The notes: generated by a model not told the origin, from the letters alone. 9,086 nucleotides of DNA from Microcaldota archaeon (GCA_026396425.1 JAPLWU010000075.1:1-9086), one strand, 5' to 3'. Shown: positions 1 through 5,444, counted from the stretch's first letter. Made by a program: numbers and translations.

Positions 1-159
1 AGCGGGGCCGGCGGTTCTGGCAGTTCCGGAGCAGGCGGGGCAGGAGGCGATGGCACCTCCTACACCGGCTATGACGAAGGCCCGTCAGGTCCGGGAGCAG
101 GGCCTGGCGGCGAGAACGTCTACGATGCGGATTACAAGGTCGACGACGACAAAAAATAA
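1..159 (+). CDS. dnaK: DnaK (Hsp70 chaperone), C-terminal end only
   Basis: Frame 1 is open from the window edge and ends in TAA at 157-159, giving the last 52 residues of a protein. The visible part is a Gly/Ser-rich linker (S-G-A-G-G-S-G-S-S-G..., then G-P-S-G-P-G-A-G-P-G-G) followed by ENVYDADYKVDDDKK. This is the typical disordered Hsp70 tail: a glycine-rich stretch, then 'DA-(D/E)-(Y/F)-K' and an acidic/lysine end. None of the ATPase or substrate-binding domain is in the window, so the call rests on the tail plus the dnaJ gene directly downstream on the same strand. DnaK is the ATP-driven chaperone that DnaJ stimulates. Archaeal dnaK is generally regarded as acquired from bacteria. The tail is unusually rich in glycine. 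Confidence 0.8.
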   Translation, partial: SGAGGSGSSGAGGAGGDGTSYTGYDEGPSGPGAGPGGENVYDADYKVDDDKK

Positions 160-281
160 TAAAAAAAAATTAATAAAAAATAAAATGGAGACGAATTGGC
201 GTTTCGAGTCCGAGCGAGGGAAGAGCGAGCCAGCGAATTCGTTTGTGGTTTGAAGTGATGGTCGACGACGACAAAAAATAA
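138..281 (+). repeat. Exact 22-bp direct repeat of the dnaK 3' end, copied into the spacer
   Basis: Positions 138-159 (last codons and stop of dnaK, from GGTCGACGACGAC through the A-run and TAA) recur exactly at 260-281, 122 bp downstream. Both copies are followed by A-rich sequence (TAATAAAAAA and AAAAAATAAC). The second copy sits after an ATG at 258-260, forming a 7-codon ORF (MVDDDKK, stop 279-281). The rest of the spacer (160-257) holds A/T-rich runs and a mixed-sequence stretch with no gene I can support. A 22-codon ORF starting at ATG 185 is open but has no supporting evidence. Confidence 0.85.
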
Positions 282-289
282 AAAAATAA
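273..289 (+). promoter_or_regulatory. Possible A/T-rich promoter for dnaJ
   Basis: The run AAAAAATAAAAAAATAA is centred about 26 nt upstream of the dnaJ TTG start at 308, the spacing expected of an archaeal TATA/BRE element for a leaderless or nearly leaderless mRNA. Its left part is the end of the duplicated dnaK tail. A-tracts this simple can match by chance, so this is an inference from spacing and composition. dnaJ may also be co-transcribed with dnaK. Confidence 0.35.
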
Positions 290-307
290 CAAAACAGCGG
301 GAAGTTC

Positions 308-1468
308 TTGGTAAGTGATTTTACGGCCACGAAAAGAGACTACTACGAAATACTCGGGGTTCAGAGGGGCACCAGCCCTGACCAAATCAAGGACGCCTAC
401 AGGAAGCTCGCGCTCAAATACCACCCGGACAGGAACAAGTCGCCCGATGCCGAGGAGAAGTTCAAGGAACTGTCCGAGGCCTATGCCGTCCTGTCGGACA
501 ATGAGAAGCGAAAGGCATACGACACGTTCGGGCATGCGGGCTTCGACCAGCGCTACTCGCAGGAGGACATATTCCGCGGTGCCGATTTCGACCAGATATT
601 CCGCGAATTCGGCTTCGGTTCCTCCTCCTCGTCTTTCGGGGATTTGTTCGGCTCGTTCTTCGAGATGGGCGGAAGCCGGGGAAGGGGCCGGAGTCGCCGC
701 GGAGCCGACGTCCAGTACGAGATGGAAATAACGCTTGAGGAGGCCGCCAAAGGCGTTGAAAAGAAAATAACCGTGGGAAGGGCGGACGAATGCCCTGACT
801 GCGGGGGCACGGGAAGCTCCACGAAAAGGCGGGCCAACTGCGACCTTTGCATGGGCACCGGGCAGGTGAGGAGCACCCGCAGGATGGGCCCGTTCGGCAA
901 CTTCACCAGCATCGGCGCTTGCGGAAAATGCGGCGGCCAGGGAACCGTTCCTGAAAAGGCCTGCCGCGAGTGCGGCGGAACCGGCTCGGTTCAGGGGAAA
1001 ACGGCTCTTGCGGTCGGGATTCCGGCCGGAATCGAGGACGGCGCGTATTTGAAAATGTCCGGGGCCGGGAGCCACCTGGGCGGCGAGCGGGGGGACGCCT
1101 ACGTAATCATCCACATAAGGCCGCATGAGATTTTCGAGAGGCATGAAGACGACCTTTACTGCGAGGTCCCAATCTCGTTTGCCGAAGCCGCCCTCGGTGC
1201 AAGCATAAAAGTCCCGACCGTAAGCGGGACCGCGACGCTGAAAATCCCGGCCGGCACGCAGACGCACACGCTCTTCCGGATGGCGGGAATGGGGATGCCG
1301 CGCCTTCATTCCGGCGGAAGGGGCGACCAGCTCGTGCGCGCGATTGTCACTGTCCCGGAAAAGCTCACGCCAAAGCAGAAGAAACTGCTGAAAGAATTCG
1401 AGGGGCCGTCCGGCGAAAATTTGCGTGAGAACAAGAAAAAGGGCTTCTTCGACAACATGTTCGGCTAA
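308..1468 (+). CDS. dnaJ: Chaperone protein DnaJ (type I Hsp40)
   Basis: This 386-residue protein has the full type I Hsp40 layout. The J domain (about residues 10-75) carries HPD at 39-41, the motif that triggers DnaK ATP hydrolysis. A Gly/Phe-rich linker follows (about 104-135). Four CxxCxGxG zinc motifs have cysteine pairs at 162/165, 178/181, 205/208 and 219/222. The C-terminal substrate-binding domain includes DDLYCEVPISFAEAALGA and a Gly-rich 'LFRMAGMGMPRL' segment. Length is normal. No ATG or GTG lies in frame between the TAA at 287-289 and the conserved KRDYYEILGV, so TTG at 308 is the only reasonable start; only a weak purine stretch (GGGAAG) precedes it. It lies 148 bp after dnaK on the same strand, the usual pairing, and acts as co-chaperone delivering unfolded clients to DnaK. 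The last codons (GFFDNMFG) are echoed downstream. Confidence 0.97.
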   Translation: MVSDFTATKRDYYEILGVQRGTSPDQIKDAYRKLALKYHPDRNKSPDAEEKFKELSEAYAVLSDNEKRKAYDTFGHAGFDQRYSQEDIFRGADFDQIFREFGFGSSSSSFGDLFGSFFEMGGSRGRGRSRRGADVQYEMEITLEEAAKGVEKKITVGRADECPDCGGTGSSTKRRANCDLCMGTGQVRSTRRMGPFGNFTSIGACGKCGGQGTVPEKACRECGGTGSVQGKTALAVGIPAGIEDGAYLKMSGAGSHLGGERGDAYVIIHIRPHEIFERHEDDLYCEVPISFAEAALGASIKVPTVSGTATLKIPAGTQTHTLFRMAGMGMPRLHSGGRGDQLVRAIVTVPEKLTPKQKKLLKEFEGPSGENLRENKKKGFFDNMFG

Positions 1469-1518
1469 TCACGAGTGCGGGAACCAAGAAGGCTTATTTG
1501 ACAACATCTTCGGCTGAT
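1442..1518 (+). repeat. Degenerate direct repeat of the dnaJ 3' end
   Basis: Positions 1442-1469 (codons for GFFDNMFG, the stop and one base) align with 1491-1518 without gaps at 24 of 28 bases; the second copy reads GLFDNIFG and TGA. The three differences in sense codons all fall at third positions (TTC/TTA, TTC/TTT, ATG/ATC) and the fourth is in the stop (TAA/TGA). The second copy is in a different frame from dnaJ, so simple read-through does not reach it. This pattern suggests the copy once diverged under coding constraint, for example as the tail of another dnaJ allele. Nothing else is recognisable between 1469 and 1537. Confidence 0.75.
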
Positions 1519-1537
1519 TGATTTCCGTTAATGCGAA

Positions 1538-1675
1538 TTACTTTTTCTCGTGCATTTTCATCAGAATAAGCCATGGAACGACAATGAGCGTCACGTCCCG
1601 TATGAGTTCGATTGCGCCCGAAATCGTCCCGTCCGGAACAATCCCGCCGTAATTTGATAGGATTTCAAGGAGCAT
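1538..1675 (-). CDS. Tiny protein (45 aa), probably membrane-associated, unknown function
   Basis: On the minus strand, ATG at 1675-1673 opens a 45-codon frame ending in TAA at 1540-1538. The product begins MLLEILSNYGGIVPDG and ends in a hydrophobic stretch with a basic tail (about residues 27-40, TLIVVPWLILMK, then MHEKK), consistent with one short membrane-inserted or amphipathic segment. A strong Shine-Dalgarno, GAGGTGA, lies 5 nt upstream and touches the stop of the 70-residue gene before it, so the two are almost certainly co-transcribed and translated in sequence. I do not recognise the family. The ideal ribosome-binding site is the main argument that so short a frame is real. Confidence 0.6.
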   Translation of the reverse strand: MLLEILSNYGGIVPDGTISGAIELIRDVTLIVVPWLILMKMHEKK

Positions 1676-1680
1676 CCGTC

Positions 1681-1687
1681 TCACCTC
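1681..1687 (-). promoter_or_regulatory. Shine-Dalgarno (GAGGTGA) of the 45-residue gene
   Basis: The minus strand reads GAGGTGA here, a full complement to the archaeal 16S 3' end, 5 nt before the ATG at 1675. Its first base is the last base of the upstream TAG stop (1689-1687). This decides the start of the 45-residue gene and implies coupling to the gene before it. Confidence 0.7.
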
Positions 1688-1899
1688 TATTCGCCTACGA
1701 GGGCCTCAATCTTGTGCATCACGAGCCCGAGGCCGAAGCATATGACTGCCGCGAGGCACAGGAATATCCACGCGAGCAGGCCGCCGATTGCCTCGTTCGC
1801 GTTTATCATTTTCGCAATCACCGGGCCTGTTCCGGCAACGGCTGCCACGAGCAGAACGGCCCCGACAATCTGGACAAGAAAGCCTGCTGGACTCTTCAT
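1687..1899 (-). CDS. Small two-helix membrane protein (70 aa), unknown function
   Basis: The minus-strand frame from ATG 1899 encodes 70 residues with two clear membrane helices, about residues 7-29 (FLVQIVGAVLLVAAVAGTG and following) and 38-60 (GGLLAWIFLCLAAVICFGLG), joined by a short polar loop (AKMINANEAI) and ending in MHKIEALVGE. I prefer this start because GGTGGTC, a plausible ribosome-binding site, lies a few bases upstream. A TATA-like element at 1927-1937 sits about 30 nt before the start; the frame is open further upstream, but that extension would run through the promoter and antisense into the recJ-like gene. It is the first gene of a two-gene operon with the 45-residue gene. The family is not recognised; nothing indicates transport or enzymatic activity. 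Confidence 0.65.
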   Translation of the reverse strand: MKSPAGFLVQIVGAVLLVAAVAGTGPVIAKMINANEAIGGLLAWIFLCLAAVICFGLGLVMHKIEALVGE

Positions 1900-1926
1900 T
1901 CGACCACCGCATATGAAATCAGCTCG

Positions 1927-1937
1927 TTTATTTATAT
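1927..1937. promoter_or_regulatory. Shared (bidirectional) TATA region of the small membrane operon and the recJ-like gene
   Basis: GTTTATTTATA on the plus strand reads TATAAATAAAC on the minus strand, so it can act as a TATA box both ways. On the plus strand a start about 26 nt downstream falls near 1958-1961, matching ATG 1961 as a leaderless start. On the minus strand it falls near 1906, giving a leader of about 7 nt before ATG 1899. The 61-bp divergent gap holds no other obvious promoter. Confidence 0.55.
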
Positions 1938-1960
1938 CCCTTATGGTAATGTTCCTCTCT

Positions 1961-3316
1961 ATGTTTGAGGGGAAATTCGAGGAAAGATGCAAGGAAGCCC
2001 TCGCGCTCGCGAAGCGGATGCGCCATCCCATCGTCATCAACCACTACGACTGCGACGGGCTTTGCGCCGGCGGGATAATAACCGGCTCGCTCCGCAAGCT
2101 CGGCATACGCGCCCGCAACAGGACAGTGCGCAAGCTCGGGGAAGAGGAAATACGCCTCCTCGCGAAAGAAAACGAAAAAGAAATAATTTTCGCGGATTTT
2201 GGGGGTGCAATGGGCGAGGCGATTGAGAGCGAGCTTGCTGATTCGAGCGTTTTGATTATCGACCACCACCAGGCAAAGGACGGCAAAATCCTGCAGGTAA
2301 ACCCGCACCTTTTCGGGATGAGCGGCGATTTCGAGATGAGCGCCGCTGGTGCGGCCTACTCCGTCTTCCGTGACGACGATTTCGCGCATCTGGCAATCGT
2401 CGGGGCCATAGGCGACATGCAGGAGCCATTGACCGGCGCCAACAGGAAAATACTCGAGCATGCGGAGAAAACGGGGGCGGTCAAGTCGGGCACCGAGCTC
2501 AGGTTTTTCGGCAGGAATTCGAGGCCGCTCGCCCAATTCCTCTCCTACGCGAGCGAGCCCTACCTCCCCGGCCTCACGGGCGATACGGATGCGTGCCACG
2601 CTTTCCTGAAAGGCATCGGAATCGAGGAAAAGAAAGGCGAAAAATGGCGAAGCTATTCCGACCTCTCGAAAGAAGAGAAAAGAATATTGGTTGATGGCCT
2701 CGTGGACCATCTCTTCGCCCATTCGTCCCGCATTCCCCTCGATGAGTTGATAGGCGAGGTTTTCGACCTCCCGAGGCAGCCGGTCGGCACGCCGCTCAGC
2801 GATGCGAAGGAGTTCAGCACGCTCCTCAACGCCTGCGGGAGGCAGGGAAAGCCGGAAATTGGAATCGCGGTCTGCATTGGCGAAGAGGGCGCGCAGGAGG
2901 AGTCGCAGGCGCTCCTCAGGAAGCACAGGCAGGCGCTGCGCGAGGGAATCGCATACGCGGAGAACAGCACCGAGGATTTCGGGGAATTCTACTTCCTCGA
3001 CGCGAGGGGAGTCATAGACGACGGGATAGTCGGGGTGGTGGCAGGCATGCTCTACGGGGTGATAAGGCGGGACAAGCCCATACTCGCGTTCGCCCTGTAC
3101 GAGAAGGGCGAAATAAAAATCTCTAGCAGGGCGACGAAAAAATTGGTCCGCGATGGCATAAACCTCGGCGCGACATTGGCTGAAGCATGCGCCGGAATCG
3201 GCGTTGGGGGCGGCCACAGCATCGCGGCAGGCGCGCAGGTCAAAGAAGACAAAATAAACGAATTCCTGCTGGCTTTCGGGGAAGGGGTCGGGAAATCAAA
3301 ATCCGAACCAGCTTAA
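1961..3316 (+). CDS. DHH-family single-strand exonuclease, archaeal RecJ-like (GAN/Cdc45-type)
   Basis: From ATG 1961 the product is 451 residues, normal for archaeal RecJ/GAN proteins. DHH-domain motifs are all present: HYDCDG at 28-33 (metal-binding Asp), FADFG at 77-81, and DHH at 101-103. The C-terminal DHHA1 domain carries GGGH at about 416-419 followed by SIAAGAQV. The middle (IGDMQEPLTGANRKI, FFGRNSRPLAQFLSY, LPGLTGDTDAC) resembles archaeal RecJ homologues that bind GINS and degrade single-stranded DNA 5' to 3' at the replisome; the family is related to eukaryotic Cdc45. In-frame ATGs at 1943 and 1949 are possible starts, but the TATA position favours leaderless 1961. The metal ligands are intact, so it is probably an active nuclease and not a Cdc45-like scaffold. 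Its last codons form unit 1 of a 19-bp tandem repeat. Confidence 0.88.
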   Translation: MFEGKFEERCKEALALAKRMRHPIVINHYDCDGLCAGGIITGSLRKLGIRARNRTVRKLGEEEIRLLAKENEKEIIFADFGGAMGEAIESELADSSVLIIDHHQAKDGKILQVNPHLFGMSGDFEMSAAGAAYSVFRDDDFAHLAIVGAIGDMQEPLTGANRKILEHAEKTGAVKSGTELRFFGRNSRPLAQFLSYASEPYLPGLTGDTDACHAFLKGIGIEEKKGEKWRSYSDLSKEEKRILVDGLVDHLFAHSSRIPLDELIGEVFDLPRQPVGTPLSDAKEFSTLLNACGRQGKPEIGIAVCIGEEGAQEESQALLRKHRQALREGIAYAENSTEDFGEFYFLDARGVIDDGIVGVVAGMLYGVIRRDKPILAFALYEKGEIKISSRATKKLVRDGINLGATLAEACAGIGVGGGHSIAAGAQVKEDKINEFLLAFGEGVGKSKSEPA

Positions 3317-3354
3317 AAAACCAGAATCCGCTTAAAGAACTAGAACTCGCTTAA
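3298..3354. repeat. Three tandem 19-bp units spanning the convergent ends of the recJ-like gene and rnhB
   Basis: Three contiguous 19-mers: AAAATCCGAACCAGCTTAA (3298-3316), AAAACCAGAATCCGCTTAA (3317-3335) and AGAACTAGAACTCGCTTAA (3336-3354). Adjacent units match at 15 of 19 positions with no gaps. Unit 1 encodes the last five residues and stop of the recJ-like protein (KSEPA); unit 3, read on the minus strand, supplies the LSEF end and TAG stop of rnhB (3342-3340); unit 2 is the intergenic gap. Both proteins therefore end in sequence derived from the same repeat. The A/T-rich units could also help transcription termination from both sides. Confidence 0.8.
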
Positions 3355-3972
3355 TTTTCTCTGCCTGAGCCGGTCAACGGTCTCCCATTCCGAGCGCACG
3401 AAACCCATCACTTTTTCGTTCGAGATGTTTTTTGCCAGAAAGTCGACTGTCCTCGGGTCGGACGTATACCCGCTCCCGAAATCGAAACTGAGGATTTTTT
3501 TTATTTTTTCTATTTCCGCGTCCCTCTCCACTTTGGCGCATATTGAGGCGGCCGCAACTACGGGGTATTTCGACTCGGCCTTGTTCGAGCTCACGATTTT
3601 CGCGGTTCCTCCGTAATACTTCTTTATTCTCGAGGCGAATTTTTCGGGATTCGGGTCGGGCGAATCGACGTAAAAAATGTCGACGTCCCCGCCCAGATTC
3701 CGGCCGATTTTCATGGCCTCTATCTCGTTGAGGTTCATTCGTTTCATCAATTCATTCAGTTCTTTCGCCGTAATCCTCACGGTTCTGAAGGAGCAAATGG
3801 ACTTGAGCTTGGCGTAAAGCGCCGAGCGGGCGGAAGGTGAAAGCAATTTCGAATCCTTTGCCCCCATTTTTTTTATTTCCCCCTCCCGTTCCCTCCCGAT
3901 GGCGCATATGCATATGACGAGCGGCCCGAAAACGCATCCCCTTCCGGCCTCGTCGGCTCCTGCAATTAGCAT
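3340..3972 (-). CDS. rnhB: Ribonuclease HII
   Basis: From ATG 3972 the product is 210 residues, the usual size of archaeal RNase HII. It has GADEAGRG at about 5-12 (catalytic Asp7, Glu8), KDSK at 39-42, YVDSPDPNP with Asp103, NKAESKYP at 120-127, and ASICAKVERD with Asp141 completing the DEDD metal site; GSGYTSDPRT follows. It cleaves RNA in RNA/DNA hybrids and at embedded ribonucleotides, a replication and repair function that suits the convergent nuclease gene. Starts at ATG 3984 (MCEL added) or GTG 3990 are also in frame. I prefer 3972 because homologues usually have the first Asp at about residue 7 and because the upstream codons lie inside the terminal inverted repeat of the hairpin element. 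No strong Shine-Dalgarno is visible. CATATATGAG on the minus strand around 4024-4033 could be a nearby TATA box. Confidence 0.95.
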   Translation of the reverse strand: MLIAGADEAGRGCVFGPLVICICAIGREREGEIKKMGAKDSKLLSPSARSALYAKLKSICSFRTVRITAKELNELMKRMNLNEIEAMKIGRNLGGDVDIFYVDSPDPNPEKFASRIKKYYGGTAKIVSSNKAESKYPVVAAASICAKVERDAEIEKIKKILSFDFGSGYTSDPRTVDFLAKNISNEKVMGFVRSEWETVDRLRQRKLSEF

Positions 3973-3979
3973 AAGCTCA

Positions 3980-4259
3980 CACATAGCCACGCATAAGCAC
4001 GCCCTCAGCGTGGTTTAATCCCACTCATATATGCTCGCCCAGTCGGGCGTGCTTATGCGCACGCCCTCGGCGTGGTTATCTCTCGGCCACATGCCAACCC
4101 AGTCGGGCGTCACCACATATCCACGCCCTCGGCGAGGTCTTATCCGACTTTCGCATACCGGTCCAGTCGGGCGTGGGTATGTGACATACCCACATCCAAC
4201 GAGGCGAGCATGCGTTCACGCATAACCCGGCTCGGATGTGCGTATGCGGTGGCTATGTG
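3980..4259. repeat. 280-bp hairpin array with terminal inverted repeats
   Basis: The ends are inverted copies of each other: 3980-4000 against 4238-4259 pairs along its length with one inserted base and one mismatch. Inside are four successive stem-loops: unit 1, GCATAAGCACGCCC (3991-4004) with GGGCGTGCTTATGC (4045-4058), 14 perfect pairs; unit 2, ACGCCC (4061-4066) with GGGCGT (4105-4110), weaker; unit 3, 4114-4128 with 4169-4183, 15 pairs including one G-T; unit 4, 4185-4197 with 4234-4246, 12 of 13. Unit period is about 62 bp. Recurring blocks are CACGCCCTCGGCGTGG (near 3998, 4060, 4122) and CCAGTCGGGCGT (near 4039, 4099, 4163), each also able to fold locally. Junctions also fold, for example GTGGGTATGT (4173-4182) with ACATACCCAC (4184-4193). 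No believable protein is encoded. It could be a MITE-like element, a structured RNA, or a structured leader of rnhB. Confidence 0.85.
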
Positions 4260-4284
4260 ACGGGTTAAATAAAAGAACGAGAAA

Positions 4285-4292
4285 TTTATAAT
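4285..4292 (-). promoter_or_regulatory. Minus-strand TATA box facing the hairpin array and rnhB
   Basis: The minus strand reads GCATTATAAATTTC across here; ATTATAAA is a good archaeal TATA box. A start about 26 nt downstream falls near 4262, within a few bases of the hairpin array edge at 4259. Transcription from it would run through the whole array into rnhB. The 4265-4312 stretch otherwise holds only the gap after the PRC-barrel gene. Assignment rests on sequence and spacing alone. Confidence 0.45.
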
Positions 4293-4312
4293 GCCGGATG
4301 CAACGGAAGAAT

Positions 4313-4564
4313 TCAGATTCCCTTCTTGTCGATTATGACGTGGTCTGAAACGGCCATGACCGAGTTGTAAGGAACTAGAAGCATGCCGTCCTCCTTCTTC
4401 ATCTTCCTCGCCGTCAGGTTGTCCGGGTTGGGCTCAACGACAAGCGACTCCATCTTCCCGCTCACTTCGTTGATTATTGCGTCAACGAGCTTGCCAATCT
4501 CCTCTCCATCGTTGGTTATCAGTCTTTTTCCCGCGAGCTGTCTTGCGATTGCGAACTTGCTCAT
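4313..4564 (-). CDS. Single-domain PRC-barrel protein (83 aa)
   Basis: The minus-strand frame from ATG 4564 gives 83 residues forming one PRC-barrel fold: GKRLITNDGEEIGKLVDAII (about 12-31) is the characteristic start, with the 'G..VG.v.D..i' pattern, followed by SGKMESLVVEP and a closing LVPYNSVMAVSDHVII. The start is fixed by GGTGATC, a good Shine-Dalgarno, a few bases upstream. PRC barrels are small adaptor or binding folds; in archaea they occur in RNA metabolism and in cell-division proteins such as the haloarchaeal CdpB family, but nothing here assigns this copy to either. It is divergent from the HAD phosphatase gene across a 74-bp promoter region and lies upstream of the hairpin array and rnhB on the same strand. 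Confidence 0.85.
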   Translation of the reverse strand: MSKFAIARQLAGKRLITNDGEEIGKLVDAIINEVSGKMESLVVEPNPDNLTARKMKKEDGMLLVPYNSVMAVSDHVIIDKKGI

Positions 4565-4590
4565 CCGATCACCTTCACGGATGGAATTGG

Positions 4591-4608
4591 ATAAACGACG
4601 TTTATATA
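4591..4608. promoter_or_regulatory. Divergent promoter: palindrome overlapping a bidirectional TATA box
   Basis: ATAAACG-A-CGTTTAT at 4591-4605 is a perfect inverted repeat with 7-bp arms around a single A. Its right arm runs into TTTATATA (4601-4608), which reads TATATAAA on the other strand and is placed about 30 nt or more from both starts: plus-strand initiation near 4631 just before the HAD ATG (4639), minus-strand initiation near 4579 before the PRC-barrel ATG (4564). A protein bound to the palindrome would cover the TATA box and could repress both genes. The palindrome and TATA are seen; the operator role is inferred. Confidence 0.55.
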
Positions 4609-4638
4609 CCTTTCTGTCCCATTCCTCAACGTGGGAGC

Positions 4639-5439
4639 ATGGCATTTTCTGGCGCGATAATCGACTTGGACGGAGTCCTTTATCTCGGCTCGACGCCCAT
4701 CCAGGGCGCTCCCGCGGCGATTCGAACGCTCCGCTCGGCCGGAATCAAGGTCAGGTTTCTCACCAACAACTCGACTCTTACGCGCGTAGCGGCTGCCAAG
4801 CGGCTCTCATCGATGGGAATGCCCGCGGAGGAGGGGGACATACTCGCCTCGGCCTATGGGGCAGCCCGCTACATAAAAGAAAAAGGCGGGCGGAGCGCGC
4901 TCGTTCTCGGCGAGGACGGCCTGCGCGAGGAGCTTGTGAATGCGGGCATCGAGGCGATTCAGGCGGGCAGGGGCCAGAGCAGCGGTTTCCAGTATACGGT
5001 GGTGGGGCTCGACAGGATGGCCGACTACGGGAAGATGGTCGACGCAATGAGGTGCATACTCGACGGCTCGAAATTCGTCGCAACGAATGAGGATGCCACC
5101 TTTCCGACCGAGATGGGCGACTACCCCGGGGCAGGCGTTCTCGTTTCCGCCATTTCTACGGCAGTCGGCAGAAAGCCCGATGTGGTTATAGGAAAACCCA
5201 ACCCATACCTGTTCGAATTCGCGCTCGAGGATATGGGCCTCAAACCCGAGGAAGTTGTCGTCGTTGGCGACAGAATCGATACGGACATAGTTGGCGGAAA
5301 AAGAGTCGGCGCGAAAACATGCCTCGTCCTCACTGGCGTGAAGAAAAATCCCAATCTCGAATCGCTCGAAGGCGAAAGCAAGCCTGATTTTATTCTTAAA
5401 TCGATTTCGGAAATAGAAAAAATAATAGGCGCGTTGTAA
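4639..5439 (+). CDS. HAD-superfamily phosphatase, NagD/HAD-IIA type
   Basis: From ATG 4639 the protein has 266 residues, normal for HAD-IIA enzymes. HAD motif I is IIDLDGVLY with nucleophile Asp9 and Asp11; motif II is FLTNNST near 42-48; motif III is the GKPNP lysine; motif IV is VVVGDRIDTDI with the acidic metal ligands. The segment between motifs II and III is the C2-type cap of NagD, AraL and p-nitrophenylphosphatase-like enzymes. Members dephosphorylate small metabolites such as phosphoglycolate, sugar phosphates or nucleotides; the substrate cannot be read from sequence. It has a very short leader from the shared TATA at 4601-4608 and converges on endA with a 5-bp gap, so the two transcripts must terminate within or beyond each other's coding sequence. 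Confidence 0.92.
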   Translation: MAFSGAIIDLDGVLYLGSTPIQGAPAAIRTLRSAGIKVRFLTNNSTLTRVAAAKRLSSMGMPAEEGDILASAYGAARYIKEKGGRSALVLGEDGLREELVNAGIEAIQAGRGQSSGFQYTVVGLDRMADYGKMVDAMRCILDGSKFVATNEDATFPTEMGDYPGAGVLVSAISTAVGRKPDVVIGKPNPYLFEFALEDMGLKPEEVVVVGDRIDTDIVGGKRVGAKTCLVLTGVKKNPNLESLEGESKPDFILKSISEIEKIIGAL

Positions 5440-5444
5440 CGTAG

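Noticed and set aside
133..156. DYKVDDDKK at the DnaK end resembles an epitope tag (DYKDDDDK)
   Set aside because: Hsp70 tails are naturally acidic and lysine-rich, the match is imperfect, and no vector sequence surrounds it.
185..253. 22-codon ORF in the dnaK-dnaJ spacer containing GKSEPA, similar to the KSEPA end of the recJ-like protein
   Set aside because: The underlying nucleotides differ at many positions and the match is only a few residues; treated as coincidence.
170..1309. Long open frame antisense to dnaJ
   Set aside because: It runs opposite a clear dnaJ gene; GC-rich third positions keep the complementary frame open and the translation resembles no protein family.
1928..3217. 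429-codon open frame antisense to the recJ-like gene
   Set aside because: Same cause: mirror frame of a well-supported gene with all catalytic motifs on the plus strand.
4031..4260. Overlapping 62-64 codon ORFs on the plus strand of the hairpin array (repeated QSGV motifs)
   Set aside because: The amino-acid repeats simply reflect the DNA repeat; there is no ribosome-binding site or promoter and both frames are open by chance in GC-rich repeats.
3985..4265. CRISPR array
   Set aside because: The repeated blocks are imperfect and palindromic, the 'spacers' are also complementary between units, the blocks are about 12-16 bp, and no cas gene is in the window.
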